A stretch of DNA of 64,000 bases from Corinectria fuckeliana (GCA_019137255.1 WPDH01000033.1:124001-188000); one strand, 5' to 3'; numbered from the stretch's first letter, positions 43,584 to 55,799 are shown. Made by a program: numbers and translations. The notes: generated from the letters alone by a model not told the origin.

Positions 43584-44913
43584 TTACTTCTCAAGCTTTC
43601 CAGCCTCCGTCGTCTCATCCCTGGACTGTTTCAAAAAAGGCACCAGAGTGGTCCCCCCTGTGCCCGTCAACTCCTTTCCATCCTTTTGAGACGAAGAGCT
43701 CGCGAGGTTCTGGCGCCCTCCCTGGCTAGCCTGCCTGGACGGCAAGATGATATATCGAGTGACGATCTGAATATGCTTGTTCCTGAAAAGGCCGAGAGCC
43801 TCCGTCGCCGCCGTGTACGCCTCCCGCAGCCGGTGCTGCTCCTCGGTCACGGGCGGCAACAGCGCCAGTTCGCGGATGCTCCCGATCCGGGCCATGTGCC
43901 GCAGGAAGCGCGCGTGCGGGCCGGGCATGTAGTCGCGGACCACCTCGTGGTAGCTCCGCGGCCCTCCCTTCTCGGGCGCGTTGATCCCGCCGGTCGAGTG
44001 CTGCACGCCGAGCGCGATGTCGAAGAACTGGACCAGCGAGCTCTGGCCGTTGCTGCCGCCCCGGAGCTGCCGCCACTCTCCTTTCCCGCTGCCTTCGTCG
44101 TAGAAGACCCCCCGCGGCAGCCCGGCGGCTTCCATGTTCTTGCTCCCGGCCAGGAACGGCCGGATCTGGGTGTAGAAGACCATGGGGTCGCACTTTTCGT
44201 ACATGCGCTCGAGCAGCACGCCGACGCCGTCGATGCACGTGCGGATGCCGTCCAGGGCCGAGATGATGACGCCGTAGTCTCTGGCCTTGACGGCGTCGAG
44301 AGCCTCCATCATGGGCGGGATGATGGCGCCAGCCCGCGCCTCCATGGCTACGCTGATCAGCAGGAACCACGATTCCGACTGGGTTCCCGTAAAGGAGATG
44401 AGGGTATCGAGGTCGGCAAGATTCGAAAAGTCGTCGCCGGCGCTCGAGAAGTTCCACAGGTTCGCGGCCGCGTACGTCAGGACCGGAGGGAGTTCGAGAT
44501 GTTCGGAAACCTGGAGGAAGGGGACCGTGATTTGTGGAGGGAGGACCTGTTGTTGTTAGTATGGGCTGGCATGACGGAATATATGGCGGTCGTACTTCTT
44601 CTGGCTTCTCCCCGCCCCAAACATAGGCATGGGTCATGAAGGCCAATATCACGTAGGCTCTCCGCCATTCCGGCTCAGACTGTAGGCGGCTGGTGGACAG
44701 GAGAGGAAGCTGCTCAACCGCCCTCCTGATGCCGTTCTCGACGAGGCTGGGCAGGTGCTGAACTATTAGTTCCCACGGCTCGTAGTAGGCATCCGGGAGC
44801 AGTTTCAGGGGGCTGTCTTCTGGAAGGAAGGCATTTCTGCTGACGGAGAATTCCCGTAGCTCGGCAGATGGGTTGATCGGAGAGCTGTGTTGTAGAACAG
44901 CGTGGGGAGACAT
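43584..44913 (-). CDS. bna2: Indoleamine 2,3-dioxygenase
   Basis: Exons 44913-44596 and 44546-43584 join in phase to 426 residues. The heme enzyme opens the indole ring of tryptophan to N-formylkynurenine, the first step of kynurenine-pathway NAD+ synthesis in fungi. Family signatures are AFMTHAYVWGG near residue 100, the RGGSNGQSSLVQFFDIALGV loop, and FRNKHIQIVTRYI, which holds the proximal heme histidine. A Ser/Lys-rich C-terminal tail follows. Length and motifs are normal, and there is no signal peptide (cytosolic). It is divergent from kynureninase at 45446, which acts two steps later in the same pathway, with a 532-bp shared control region. Confidence 0.95.
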
Positions 44914-45445
44914 TGTAGAGAGTTAACTGCAGGGAAGAATGAATGGGATTGGGTGTAAGAGCAGCGTAGCGGTTGAATGATGATGAGAAGAAACCAAGTT
45001 TGATGATATAACTTCATCTAAATGCCCGACACCACCCTCCTAGTCACTCACCGCGACGTCCGCTTCTTCCGACCATGCTACACAGCCGCTTCCGCCACCC
45101 GTGACTCCGTCTCCGTGCGGGACCCGGAGCAGGTGACGTGCACAAGCGGGTGGCCCGGGGACAGTCGGATCCATCACTTGATCCCTGTCGCAGCCAACCA
45201 GAGGCCCCCCGGCTTCTTGAAAGGGGGATCGCGGCTGGGCGCGGATCTCGGATCACGGAAGGGCCCCACATCCGAACTTCCGCTGCCCGGCACTTTTCGC
45301 GATAACGGCTTTTTTTGCTCCCGGATGGAGCTTGATGGCGACATAAAGTGTTTCCGCAAGCCCGGTCCTGTGCGGTGGTCGTATGATTCTAAGCCCATCC
45401 TTTCCATCCCGCTTTGCACAGTACCCTGCCCGACCGGATTGCACC
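44914..45445. promoter_or_regulatory. Bidirectional promoter of IDO and kynureninase genes
   Basis: 532 bp between divergent starts of two genes of one pathway, so joint control is likely. An ORF crossing this region (45022-45468) has no family likeness and overlaps the kynureninase start. I could not identify a specific operator. Confidence 0.55.
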
Positions 45446-46988
45446 ATGGAACTGTCGACCTTTGTTGAACGCTTGCGCAATGGGGACGCCGCCAAGTTTC
45501 CCTCCGATGCCAACTCTCTTGCTTTCGCGCAGCGACTTGACGCTCAGGATTCTCTAAGCCATCTGCGAGACGAGTTTGTCTTGCCTACTAAAACTTCGCT
45601 GAAGAAGAAGGCTCTCGACGGGTCTATCCCTGGTGGGTTTCCCTCCCCTCGTGTCTATGACGATGAGACTGACGCAATTAGGGACCGCCAGTCACAACGG
45701 TACCATCGGCGTCAATGGAACCAACGGCCATGTCAACGGCGAAGCAGATGCCGACGACTCTGACCAGGGCATCTACTTTGTCGGCAACTCTCTCGGCGCT
45801 CAGCCCAAGGCCGTCCGCAAGTACATCGACGCCCAGCTCGAGACGTGGGCGTCCATCGGCGTCAACGGGCACTTCACCACAATGGACAACTCGCCGCTCA
45901 CGCAATGGCAAGACCTCGCCGAGGACTGCGCCGTCAAGTCCACCGACATGATCGGCGCTTCCGCCAGCGAGATTGTCATCATGAACACCCTGACGGCGAA
46001 CCTGCACCTGATGATGGCGAGCTTCTACAAGCCGACGGAGAAGCGCCACAAGGTCATCCTCGAGTGGAAGCCCTTCCCGAGCGACCACTACGCCATCGAG
46101 AGCCAGATGGTCATGCACGGGCTCGACCCCGCGAAGAGCATGGTCAAGATCCAGCCCGACTCCTCCTCCTTGATCCCCACCGACAAGGTCCTGGCCGCCA
46201 TCGACGAGCACGCCGACGAGACGGCCCTGATCCTGCTCCCCGGCATCCAGTACTACACCGGCCAGCTCTTCGACATCCCGCGCATCACGGCCCACGCGCG
46301 GGCGAAGGGCATCGTGGTGGGCTGGGACCTCGCGCACGCGGCCGGCAACGTGGAGCTGCAGCTGCACGACTGGGACGTCGACTTTGCGTGCTGGTGCACG
46401 TACAAGTACATCAACGGCGGTGCGGGCTCGATTGCCGGTGTCTTCGTGCACGAGAAGCACGGCACGGTCGCCTTCGACGGCGAGACGGGAAAGCCCGTCT
46501 ACCGACCGCGTCTCAGCGGCTGGTACGGCGGCGACAAGAGCGTGCGCTTCAACATGGACAACACGTTCCTCCCGACGCGCGGCGCCGGCGGCTACCAGGT
46601 GTCGAACCCCTCCGCCATCGACCTGGCCAGTCTGTCCGGCGCGCTGTCCGTCTTCGGCAAGACGAGCATGCGCGAGCTGAGGTCCAAGGCTCTAGTGCTG
46701 ACGGCCTACTCGGAGCACCTGCTTGACCAGATGCTGGGGGACTCTGCCGACGAAACACCTCTCTTCCAGATCCTCACTCCCAGGGATCCCGCTCAGCGAG
46801 GGACGCAGTTGAGTGTGCTGTTGAAGGACGGGCTCTTGGAGAGTGTCAGCCAGGCCCTGGAGGACAACGGGGTTCTGTGCGATAAGCGCAAGCCGGGCGT
46901 GATCCGGGTCGCTCCGGTGCCGCTGTATTCGCGGTTCGAGGATGTGTGGAGGTTTATGCGGGTTCTGAGGGGGGCTCTGGACCTATGA
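45446..46988 (+). CDS. bna5: Kynureninase
   Basis: Exons 45446-45632 and 45682-46988 join in phase to 497 residues. This PLP enzyme cleaves kynurenine to anthranilate, or 3-hydroxykynurenine to 3-hydroxyanthranilate, releasing alanine. Clear signs are IYFVGNSLGAQPK near residue 85, LLPGIQYYTGQLFD, VGWDLAHAAGN with the Asp and His that hold the pyridine ring, and CWCTYKYINGGAG with the Schiff-base lysine, then LSGWYGGD and the C-terminal GVIRVAPVPLYSRFEDV. A Gly/Asn-rich insertion just after the intron is an unimportant oddity. Cytosolic, complete, and paired with indoleamine 2,3-dioxygenase. Confidence 0.96.
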
Positions 46989-47658
46989 ATGGCATGGTAT
47001 TGAAAGGTAAGTTGATAGATGAATTAGGTACGATAATGTGAACACGACAAGCGTCAAGTAATGCCATGTATGTGATGATGTCCGTGCCGTATTATTAGCA
47101 GGCCTAGACTTAGTATAGAATACAATGTGAGTCGTGCTGTTCGGGCTATAACCCATCATTCTTGCCATGTCATTCGCTTTTACACTGTCCTAATGCCCCA
47201 TGCTTGAAGTGCTCTACTATTATTGATAGTGCGATGTAGACATTTATTATACAGCCTGAATAGCACGACCCTAGAGTATAGTCTTCACAGGATGCTACAT
47301 GTGATTATTGGTGCAATCCAATAGGAGTCATCCTAAACACCGACTGCCGAGGGCGAAGCTGCCATTCCGCATCCAGCGTTGAAACCGCTGTAAGCTAAGC
47401 GGAAATGAAGGCACATATTTCCTGAGATGTGATCAAACAAACAACGCATATACATTGATGACTAGAGGTAACCAATGCGAAGATATGTGGCCGGAAGGGC
47501 GGAAGCATCCGGCTCCGAGCTTCCGTCCAGCTCACTGCAGACGCCGTCATGCAGCCGAATGTTGCAGATTTCCTTGTTCTTGATGGTGTCATGTATTGGG
47601 ATTGGCTTGTATGGCTCGAATGAGAAGCCAGTCGGGCATCCGCTTACGACATGTTCTG
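46989..47658. other. Intergenic, tail-to-tail
   Basis: 3' ends of kynureninase and of the regulator to the right. No further gene seen. Confidence 0.5.
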
Positions 47659-49827
47659 TCAAAGATGGTGCGCAAGATCAATTCCGCCTCCCGCATCCAG
47701 CAAAGCGAACAAATTGAGAGCCGACCCCGAATCCCCGTCCAGCCCGACGGTCCCTCCCCAGTAGCTTGCATCCGGCGTCTGCAGCATCGACTCGCTCAAC
47801 CCGAGAAAGGCGGAATCGAGGTCGCCGAACCGAGGCGAGGCCACAGCCTGGAGGCCGTTGTGCTGCAGAAACGACCGCTCCAGCGAGTCCCGCGACCGCG
47901 TGTTCGGAGCCGCAGGACTGCAGGCGTGTGCGTGCGTGTCGTTTGGCGAGGCCGGGGACCTCGCCGTCGCGCCAGCGTCGCACGGGATCAGCCCAAACAG
48001 CTGGCTGGAGCTTTCTGTGCGTCGCAGCCGCTCCTGCAGCTCGCGCTTCTCCAGAGACTCCAAGGCGGTCGTCAAGAGAGATTGGGCGATGAGCGAGTAC
48101 TGCCGTGCGTGGGTGTCGTGTTTCGCGCAGTGGTCGAGTGCCTGGATGGACATCCGAGTGTACTTTTCCAGGATGCGGCCGAAACCGCCGAGGAGACCGA
48201 CGCCGAGGACGAGAGAGCTCGCAAACAGCCACGAACTGAGGTGTCAGCGCCTGAGACAAGGCCTAGATTGGGTAGATGGAGCGTAGACTTACACTAGGAT
48301 GGGAACACGCCCGATCAGGGCCCCTCGTTCGATCAGGTCTAGGATCGGATCCACCATCAAGCTGGCTGCGTCGATGCATGCATCGGCCAGTCTCAGCTTC
48401 CCAGAAGTCAACGTGGATCGAGCGGCGGAAGTCTGCGACGAGTCCGACAGACGCTGGCAGAGCTCGTACATGAGGAAAGGCCGCGAGACAAGCATCACGG
48501 CGTAGTAGTAGGTCGATAGGACCTGACACGCCCCGCTGACCTGGGCCTGGTCGTGGTTCCCGAGGTCGGCGAGCATGTCCTTCAGCGGCTTGAGCCATCT
48601 CAGTGACCAGTCGCGCAGCTGGAGGGAGATTCCCTCGGTCAACTGCAGCGAGATCTTCCGCCTCGAGTAGATTTCCGTGACAACCCCTTCCAGTATGAGG
48701 AATATCTGGACGGACGCGTGGAGAAGATCAGGGCCTTCGTTTGTGCTGTCCTCGGCGGCCTGGTACGGGACGGTGCAGTCGACGTCGGACGTTGCGGGTG
48801 GGCGCCCCATGGAAGAGCTCAAGAAGAGGTCCACCACACGCAGGCTCTTCCAGAGGCGGTCTCTCTGTCGGTGGACGTCGGGCCCGAACCTGGCGTTGAC
48901 CTCTGTTCTGTGGATGCCGATGGAGTACGCAGCACGAACTGCGATGCCGAAGAACAGGAACGCACCGTTGATCTGACACGAGCACAGCATGTAGAGCGTG
49001 ACCAGAGTAAAAGCCTGCACGGCGGTGACGCTGAGGTTGCCGCTGAGGTTCGAGAACGCCTTGTCGCGGGCGTACTCAAAGTAGTCCTGGGCAAGCTCCT
49101 CGTCGTCCATTTGGCGCCCGATGGCCAAGACGAGGAAGTTGACAATCGAGGCCGCGTCGTCGGGCTTGTGGTTGAGGTTGGCCCACAGGACGAGGTCATC
49201 GAGAAGCCTGCCATTGTCGAATAAGTCGACCAGCCCTGTTGATGTCGACAGGTACGTCGAGACAGCCAGGGGAATCTGCTCGGGGCACACGACTGGCACT
49301 CGACGGTCGCCGGGTATGCGGCTGGACTGGAAGGCCGGCGCATTCTCGAGAACCGAGTACCTGCTCGACTGCGGCGCAAAGGCATTCTGTCCGACCTTTG
49401 CGGTGACGAGCTGCCGTACAGACTGGAAGAAGGACAGCGGCGCACAGTCTCCCACAAAGATCAGCTTGCCCTGGGCATCACAGACCAAGCGCGCCTCCCT
49501 CGGGACCTCGGTTTCGTCTTCGGCCGACCCGTCCCGCGTCTGACGGCGGCTCGAGCTGGCCGGCCTCGCGAGATCCGTACGGCCAGGCGTCGCCGGCGAG
49601 GCATCCCGCGTCGACCTGGCCCGCGACTCCCGGTCAGAATGCGGCGGCGACCGCGGCGACCGGCCGGTCCGGCGGCGGCGCTGCGGCGAGTAGCGACAGG
49701 CGTGCGGGCGCTGGCGGCGCGCGCAGTAGCTGCAGGGCAGGTTGCCGTCGCACTTGACCTTGCGGGCCTTGCACCCGTCGCAGGCGTTGGCGATGCGGCT
49801 GCGGATGTAGTGCCCTGGCTCCGACAT
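47659..49827 (-). CDS. Zn2Cys6 transcription factor, two exons
   Basis: Exons 49827-48293 and 48235-47659 join in phase to 703 residues. ATG 49827 (MSEPGHYIRSRIANACDGCK) is preferred; an in-frame ATG at 49881 would add 18 hydrophobic residues. The zinc cluster is at residues 16-44 (CDGCKARKVKCDGNLPCSYC then HAC), followed by an Arg/Ser-rich linker. The fungal-specific middle domain runs from about 210 (LVDLFDNGRLL) through INGAFLFFGIAVRAAYSIGIH and RLWKSLRVVDLFLSSSMGRPP. A short Gly/Leu stretch (SSLVLGVGLLGGFGRIL) after the intron is typical of these regulators. It lies 670 bp from the kynureninase stop and could regulate that pair, but that is inference only. Confidence 0.88.
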
Positions 49828-51179
49828 GGTGAAGCTTGCGCCTACGGATATGAATATACCGTGGATGAGTTGCGGAAGCACTGTGGCGGTGGGTGGATGA
49901 GACTTTGCCGACGGAAGGCCATTTTAGTGCCGTGCCGTCCGTCTCCGGCTGTCTCCGGCGTAGTTCCGAACCCGAATTTGTAAGTGTTAAAATAAATAGC
50001 TAAACAGTTTTAAAGTTCTTAATGCATTAAAGCTCTACTTCTAGAATATTCCAATTTCTTAATATTTAATAATAACTAGAAACTTATAGTATATTATCTT
50101 AACATATATTATCTTAGCATATTTTATCTTTGTTATATGTAGGAACTGTAGTTATAGCAGCCAACTCTAAGTTACCCGCGCTTTACCTACGCTCAGTTTA
50201 CGGCGAAAGCTCGGCGAACGTGCGGTCCCTTTAGAACCTGTTGTGTAGTGTTGGTGGTTCGCTCACTTCAGTATGAACACACCAGCCCAGACACCAACGC
50301 TTACCCTAAAGGCTAGGAAATTAGGATGGAAAAGGGGGTTACCGTCTTCCAAGAAGGGATGTAGCGAGAAGGAAATATCAGTAAGTATATCAAAAGATTG
50401 CGCTTCAAATGGTAAAGAAAACAAGATGTCAAGGAGAAAGCAGCCACTGCGTACGACACCTTGGTCAGTCAGGTTAAAGGGGCAAAAAACAAGCATATCA
50501 ATTCAATAGGAAGAAGCCTTTCCTTCCAGCTAGGCTGGGAAGGCGGCTGCCTTAAGGAGGCACTCTAGCTAATTCTCGGTCTTAGCACTGTCATTATATC
50601 CTGGAAGTCCTTTGCCCCCAGCACAGTAGCATGGTCCCGTAACGCAGCCTACTGGAGTTAGTTCTTCTTCTGACTTGACGGTTGGATTGATCTACATATT
50701 GAGGCTGGGCACGCTGCCCCAGTCCTTACACCAGTCATCATAGCTGAAAACTCACCTTAGCGAGCATGTTAGCTGCAGTTGTAGCGTAGCCAAATTATCA
50801 GCAGCCATCCCGAATTGGGTGAAAGACGTAGGTTACAGTCAGAATACCACAGTAATTTCAAGATCAAACCAATCGTATGGATTCATGACCAGGACATGAG
50901 AAAGTGAGGCTGATAGTAGATTAAAAATAGTCTGCAAGGCCGCAGCAGGGCACTGCAGTCTATTGGCCTATTCAGCTTCAACTGTTGGTGGGATTCATTT
51001 CAAACACTTTCAACTCTGGGAAATACATCACCAGAGGCAGCGGCCACTCGTTTAATTTCGGTAAGGATTCTTGATGATGGACCAGCGGTAGTTTAGCAAA
51101 GGTTAACATAGATGTCAAATATTAGTCGAAAATACAAACACCACGAACCACTGCACCGCGCAGCATAGAGATCACGACG
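49828..51179. other. Gene-poor, partly AT-rich spacer
   Basis: The first part (about 49983-50160) is dominated by A/T and TA steps. A basic 78-codon ORF at 50273-50509 has no recognisable relatives. The N-terminal exon(s) of the NACHT relic should lie in the right half but are not recognisable. Confidence 0.45.
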
Positions 51180-53392
51180 ATAGAGCTAAGAGGACAGATT
51201 TCATCGGACGCCTTTTCAAAGTGACGTACGAAGACCGCAAGAATCGAAATGAGGACCGAGTAGAAGGGACTTGTGAATGGTTTACCAACCATGACTTCTT
51301 TCGAGCCTAATAAACAAGGAATCCAGCATTTCTCTAGGTGTCGGCTGATCCTGGCTGCGGGAAATCGGTCCTCTCAAAATATCTGATTGATACGGTGCTT
51401 CGCTCCACTGATCCAAGCCCCAACATCATCTGCTATTTTTTCTTCAAAGAGGATTTTGAGGACCAAAGAAGTCCGGAAAACGCCCTGTGCTGTCTCTTGC
51501 ACCAAATCTTTTCTCTACGCCCAGAGCTTCTCTCTGCCAAAACGTTGGTAGGCTTCGAAGTCAAGAAAGAGAATTTCTTCAGCTCCTTCTCGACTCTTTG
51601 GAAATTTCTGATTGAAGCTTCACAGCAATTAGCTTGTGAACAAATCAATTTATGTTCTAGACGCACTTGACGAGTGCAACAAATCCGGCAGATCCGTGCT
51701 AGCCGAAGCTTTGACGGATATGTATCGGTCTGGGGCAAGCAAGCTCAATCACAAGTTTGTCGTGACGAGCCGGCCTTATCGGAACATTAGACGGCTTTTC
51801 CAGCATCTGAGAACCCAGCGTCCTTCGATTCACCTGAGTGGTGATGAAGATCAGGCCATCGTCAGTCAAATTTCGCGGGAGATCGACATGGTCATCAAAG
51901 CAAAAGTGAAGCGACTTTGCATGAATAACCTTAACCCTAACCCTAACCACCGTCTGGCAGCAATATTTTTGCCAATTAGATTCACAATTTATTCTTGCAC
52001 GCGGGTGCTTGTCGCTACAGACATACTAAAAGGAGGGTGTATCGTGGGTCTGGCTTTCAAACCTACGCTATGTGGAATTGGGTCGCCCATTTTCGACAAG
52101 CAGACGTCAAGATTGAGCAAGCCACAGTGTCATCAGCGTTGTCTCTTTTGGCAACTGGTCTTCCAGGCAACCCTTGGTTTTTCTTCTCTAGATTCGATAA
52201 GTTTGGAGCTCGTCCATCCTCTGACTGTTCTCCTCTAATCATGGCGTCTTATTATAGACTTACACGGCTGGTTGACCGCTTACTAGAGTCGAAGACAATC
52301 GACCTATCTGCTAGAGACCTGTTTGGACGATCAGCGTTGACCTGGGCTTGCAAATAAGGGTACCCATCTGTCTTGGAACTACTTCTCAAACGCGAGCCCA
52401 TGCTCAACGTCCAGGTCAGAAAATGGTTAAGGTGGCCTACCATCATCAGTAGTCGAGATGGTCAGGGTCGAAGTCCCCTCTCGTCGGCTTCTGAGAAAGG
52501 ACACAAGGAGTGTGTGGCGTTACTGTGCGATCACGGTGCCAAACTTGACAACAAAGACGATGATGGCACGACGCCGCTGTTCCACGCAGCAGTGTTTAAT
52601 AACTATGCCGTGGTGCAACTCCTGCTTGAAAGGGGTGCCAAACCCAACAAGCGTGGACGCAACGGCGCTACTGCACTGTTTGCAGCCGCCGAACACGGCC
52701 ACTTAGGTGTTGTGCAGCTACTCCTTGATAAGGGTACTGACGTCAACCTACGAGACCGGGACGCAAATACTGCCCTACGTTACGCTGTTTGCCACGGAGA
52801 CGAGGCTATCGTCTGCCTGTTGCTGGAAAACGGCGCCAATACTGAAATCTGCGATTATTGGGATCAAGAGAATGCACTGTGGAATGCTGCTGCCAGAGGA
52901 TACACAGCCATCGTCAAGTTGTTACTGGAAAAGGGCGCCAGTATCGAGGCTGACTGTCCACAACGGAAGGCTCCCAGCAAATGGGCAGAAAAATAGAAGA
53001 AGGCTTCTACCAACCTATCGCGGAGTCGCTTCCCCGAAAAAGGGATATGAGTCAGGATATGAGTGGATTGGGATGGTGTTCCGCATTTTGTTCGGTATGG
53101 AGGGACCGCGCTTATGAAGGCTGCTGCGTGGGGAGATGAGGCTGTAGTCGGGCTCCCGGTGGAAAGTGGTGCTAACCCAGCAGCTAAGGGTGTGCTAGCA
53201 GCCGCTGCTGGAGCCGGGAACCTGACCATGGTACAGCTTCTGCTCGACAGGGGGGCTACTGTAGAAGACTGCGGTCGTGATGGACGGACTGCATTGGCAA
53301 GGGCCGCTCTTGAGGGACTGGTGAATATCATTCGGCTTCTTCTGGATAACGGGGCTGACATAGAGACCTACTATAATTATATTCCTAGGTAG
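51180..53392 (+). pseudogene. NACHT-ankyrin (NLR/STAND) pseudogene
   Basis: Pieces of a fungal NLR protein lie in order. At 51240-51300 is DRVEGTCEWFTNHDFF, then three in-frame stops (51308, 51311, 51335), and then SADPGCGKSVLSKYLID, the Walker A of the NACHT domain. Homologues read ..LLW before SADPGCGKS; here that Trp codon is TAG. Near 51640 the frame shifts by one before YVLDALDECNKSG (Walker B). The rest of NACHT is truncated around 51930. Ankyrin repeats follow from about 52250, broken by TAA at 52356 and again after 52993 (GTTPLFHAA, GATALFAAAEHGHL, GRTALARAALEGL). Such proteins sense non-self in fungi. Several stops at Trp/Gln positions fit C-to-T decay (RIP). Confidence 0.8.
51927..51948. 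repeat. Interstitial telomere-like repeat
   Basis: About three CCCTAA units (core taaccctaaccctaacc, 51932-51948) inside the decayed NACHT region, at the point where recognisable NACHT sequence stops. Confidence 0.75.
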
Positions 53393-53923
53393 CCAGCGAA
53401 TAATAAGAAGTGCAGGGAATATGAGCCGAAGCTATGCTTGCGACCATATCGACACTGGAACCAAATGTGATGGCAGCTGCCTTTCTGCCGTTTGTGCAAG
53501 AACAGATATCCATAGGACAGGGCGTCCTGGTTGTGGGAAGCCCCTTAAGATGCCTGCGCTCAAGCGTCCTATTACTTTGAGTGGAGATATCTACCCGCTT
53601 CTTTTAGAGAGGCAGATGACATATATACTATAGCAAGAATAGCTGTGGATAATCTTTGCTTACACATTTAAAGATGACTGTTAATATTAATAGAAGGGCG
53701 TACGAGTTACACGTACGTCACCAACTAATGAAAGATGAATATTACCTATTTAGCCAACTCTGACTTCTAAGGGTCAATATAGCTAGTATAGATGACCAGC
53801 TAATCAACACCATCTGGAAAATGCCTGCAAGGCCAACATATTGTAGTTGCCAAAACAACTTGGCTTTCCGACCCTTAATCACAATTCCTTCTGCTGGCTG
53901 AGTTGGAATTTGCTGTTTGCCGC
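53393..53923. other. Spacer with no clear gene
   Basis: A 70-codon ORF (53421-53633) with several cysteines has no recognised relatives. Otherwise nothing. Confidence 0.4.
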
Positions 53924-54723
53924 CTACATCGGCTCTAGATGAGCCAACCCGTGAGAGACACATGTTCTCATCCTCATGACAAAAAGTAGGCTGCTACAGA
54001 ACGAATGCAACACCGTTACCAAAATAGAAAAGGGAATCTCGGACGGGTGGGAAATTGCGTGGTAGGTCCGAAATAGAAAGAAAAAGGCAAGTGACGGATT
54101 GCTGAAAGCTGTCGCCACCAGGTTGAGGAGCAAGTATAAACTGCCAGCAAGGTAAGATAGAGATGCATTGCCATGGCCGATTTTTCTCCCTAAGGTTTTA
54201 GTGTTAGTATCACAAATTCTTGTTGGGGTCGCTCTATTTATGTCCAGGTTGACCTCACCCTTTGAAAACTGCCTCAGTCGCATCACAACCCCGTCCAGAG
54301 TATGTGAAAGACGCCCATGCAGAGATATACGTAAGAACTTCTCTCCCAGCGTGTATACATGAGCAGCGTACGCACGGCCGTCTCGGGCGCAGTCGTGTAA
54401 ACGACGGCGTTGCTTTGGTACTTAGTGGTCCGGCCGGCTTGGAGCAATCCCAAAGTGAGCTCGATGTCCTCCCCGTGTCGAAACGCTGCGCCCAAGAATG
54501 TAGATTCGCAGAGCCCGTCAAGCAGAGGCCTGACTGCTGACATGCGAAAGGCCGCCAAGGCTCTAGGCAGAATGGTGACGAAGCTTCCGGCGTGGGACTG
54601 AGCCGCCCAGGCTATGTTGCCGCTTATGTTGGAAAATATGTCTAGAAGCCGCGGCACCACCCCCCTTAATAACAACCCTATAATAAGAACAACACCGGGT
54701 GTGCTATATAAAGAGCAGGGCAA
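53924..54723 (-). pseudogene. Hyaluronan-synthase-like GT2 fragment
   Basis: The frame at 54723-54283 holds the second half of a processive GT2 domain: DIFSNISGN, PRALAAFRMSAVRPLL, FLGAAFRHGEDIELTLGLL (GED motif), YQSNAVVYTTAPE and MYTRWERS (xxxRW). The N-terminal half with the UDP-binding Asp residues is not found upstream. After a stop, another frame (54286-53924) continues with hydrophobic helices (LYLLLNLVATAF, LAFFFLFRTY) like the C-terminal membrane part. This matches the later portion of fungal hyaluronan/chitin-synthase-like enzymes. With the first half gone and a frame break, it is a relic. Confidence 0.65.
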
Positions 54724-55799
54724 ACAGAGACGCTAGTGCCCCTAAACTGCAAATACAACAGGTCCAGATATATACAGCTCGTTTCTACCTGGCCTATAGT
54801 GCTGTTAGCTCCAAGTACAAAGACTATACGTCGAACGTACACGTTCTTTAAAAGAAACATCTATAGTTTCAGCGAAAATACCATCTAGCCCACTTTAAAT
54901 TTCAAGGCGTGAGCCCCAAGTAAGATACTAGAGGTCAGTCACGGATTTATACACATGCCGACATGATGAAAGCCCTACCTTGTAGGTGGGGCGGTGTACC
55001 GTAAGATCCCAACGAATTAGGAAACTTGTGGGATGGTGCCCAGCCATCCGGGGGATTTGAGTCAAGTTGACAAAATAGCTAAAGAGGATGCTATAACGGC
55101 CAGGTTATAATGTGAGCTTCTAGGGCCGGTATGTAAACATGTCAGTTATTACGTGTCCGGGCTCCTCGCTATAGCTTCTAAGGAATTAAATCGTTGGACG
55201 ATTATTAATCTCCCAAGAAGAGTGTGTAAACAAATGGCTAATGGTTAGTTTAAGAAAGCAAGGTAGACTAAGAGGAATAAATAAGCAAATATATACTACC
55301 TCGCGCCGGCTATCTTTGTTGCGAATAACGTTAATAACGACCCTTAAGTGTTACTCTACATATATTGATGGCCAAGTATCCTAGAAATCTAGAAGTGTAA
55401 GCCGCAATCGTGATCTTATTATCACTCGATTTGCTCGACTTCTACGGTGGGTCTCGGACTCACTTGCCATGCGTACTAGTAGCTTAGATTTAACCTTGTC
55501 GAAACTTGTTGAAACTGGTATCAATCCCCGATGCTACTGGTCGGTTTGTGGTGCTTATAACTTACCTGATCAGATTACTATAGCCACCCGTGACATTAAT
55601 GAGGCAAATATCCGGCTTGCCCCGTGAAGTTTACTGACAAGACTGACCAGAGTAGTCTTTAGCTTAGGATTTGTTGACCTACTGCGAGAATTAATCTTGA
55701 GCACGTCGAAACAAAGAGGCACCTTAACAAGAAATATTTTGCGACCCTACGTTCTGGTATGAGTGATACCGCACCCGATAGCGGTCTAAGTTTCTTTAG
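54724..55799. other. AT-leaning spacer, no gene recognised
   Basis: Many stop codons in all frames and local A/T-rich patches (for example 55180-55340). Possibly decayed repeat DNA; no element identified. Confidence 0.4.

Noticed and set aside
43686..44639. 317-codon plus-strand ORF opposite the indoleamine dioxygenase
   Set aside because: Antisense shadow of a strongly identified gene; composition is Arg/Asp/Val-rich with no domain.
45022..45468. 148-codon ORF across the IDO-kynureninase promoter
   Set aside because: No family likeness and it overlaps the kynureninase start in another frame.
45678..46726. Long alternative-frame ORFs over kynureninase on both strands
   Set aside because: Shadows of high GC3; only the kynureninase frame has PLP-enzyme motifs.
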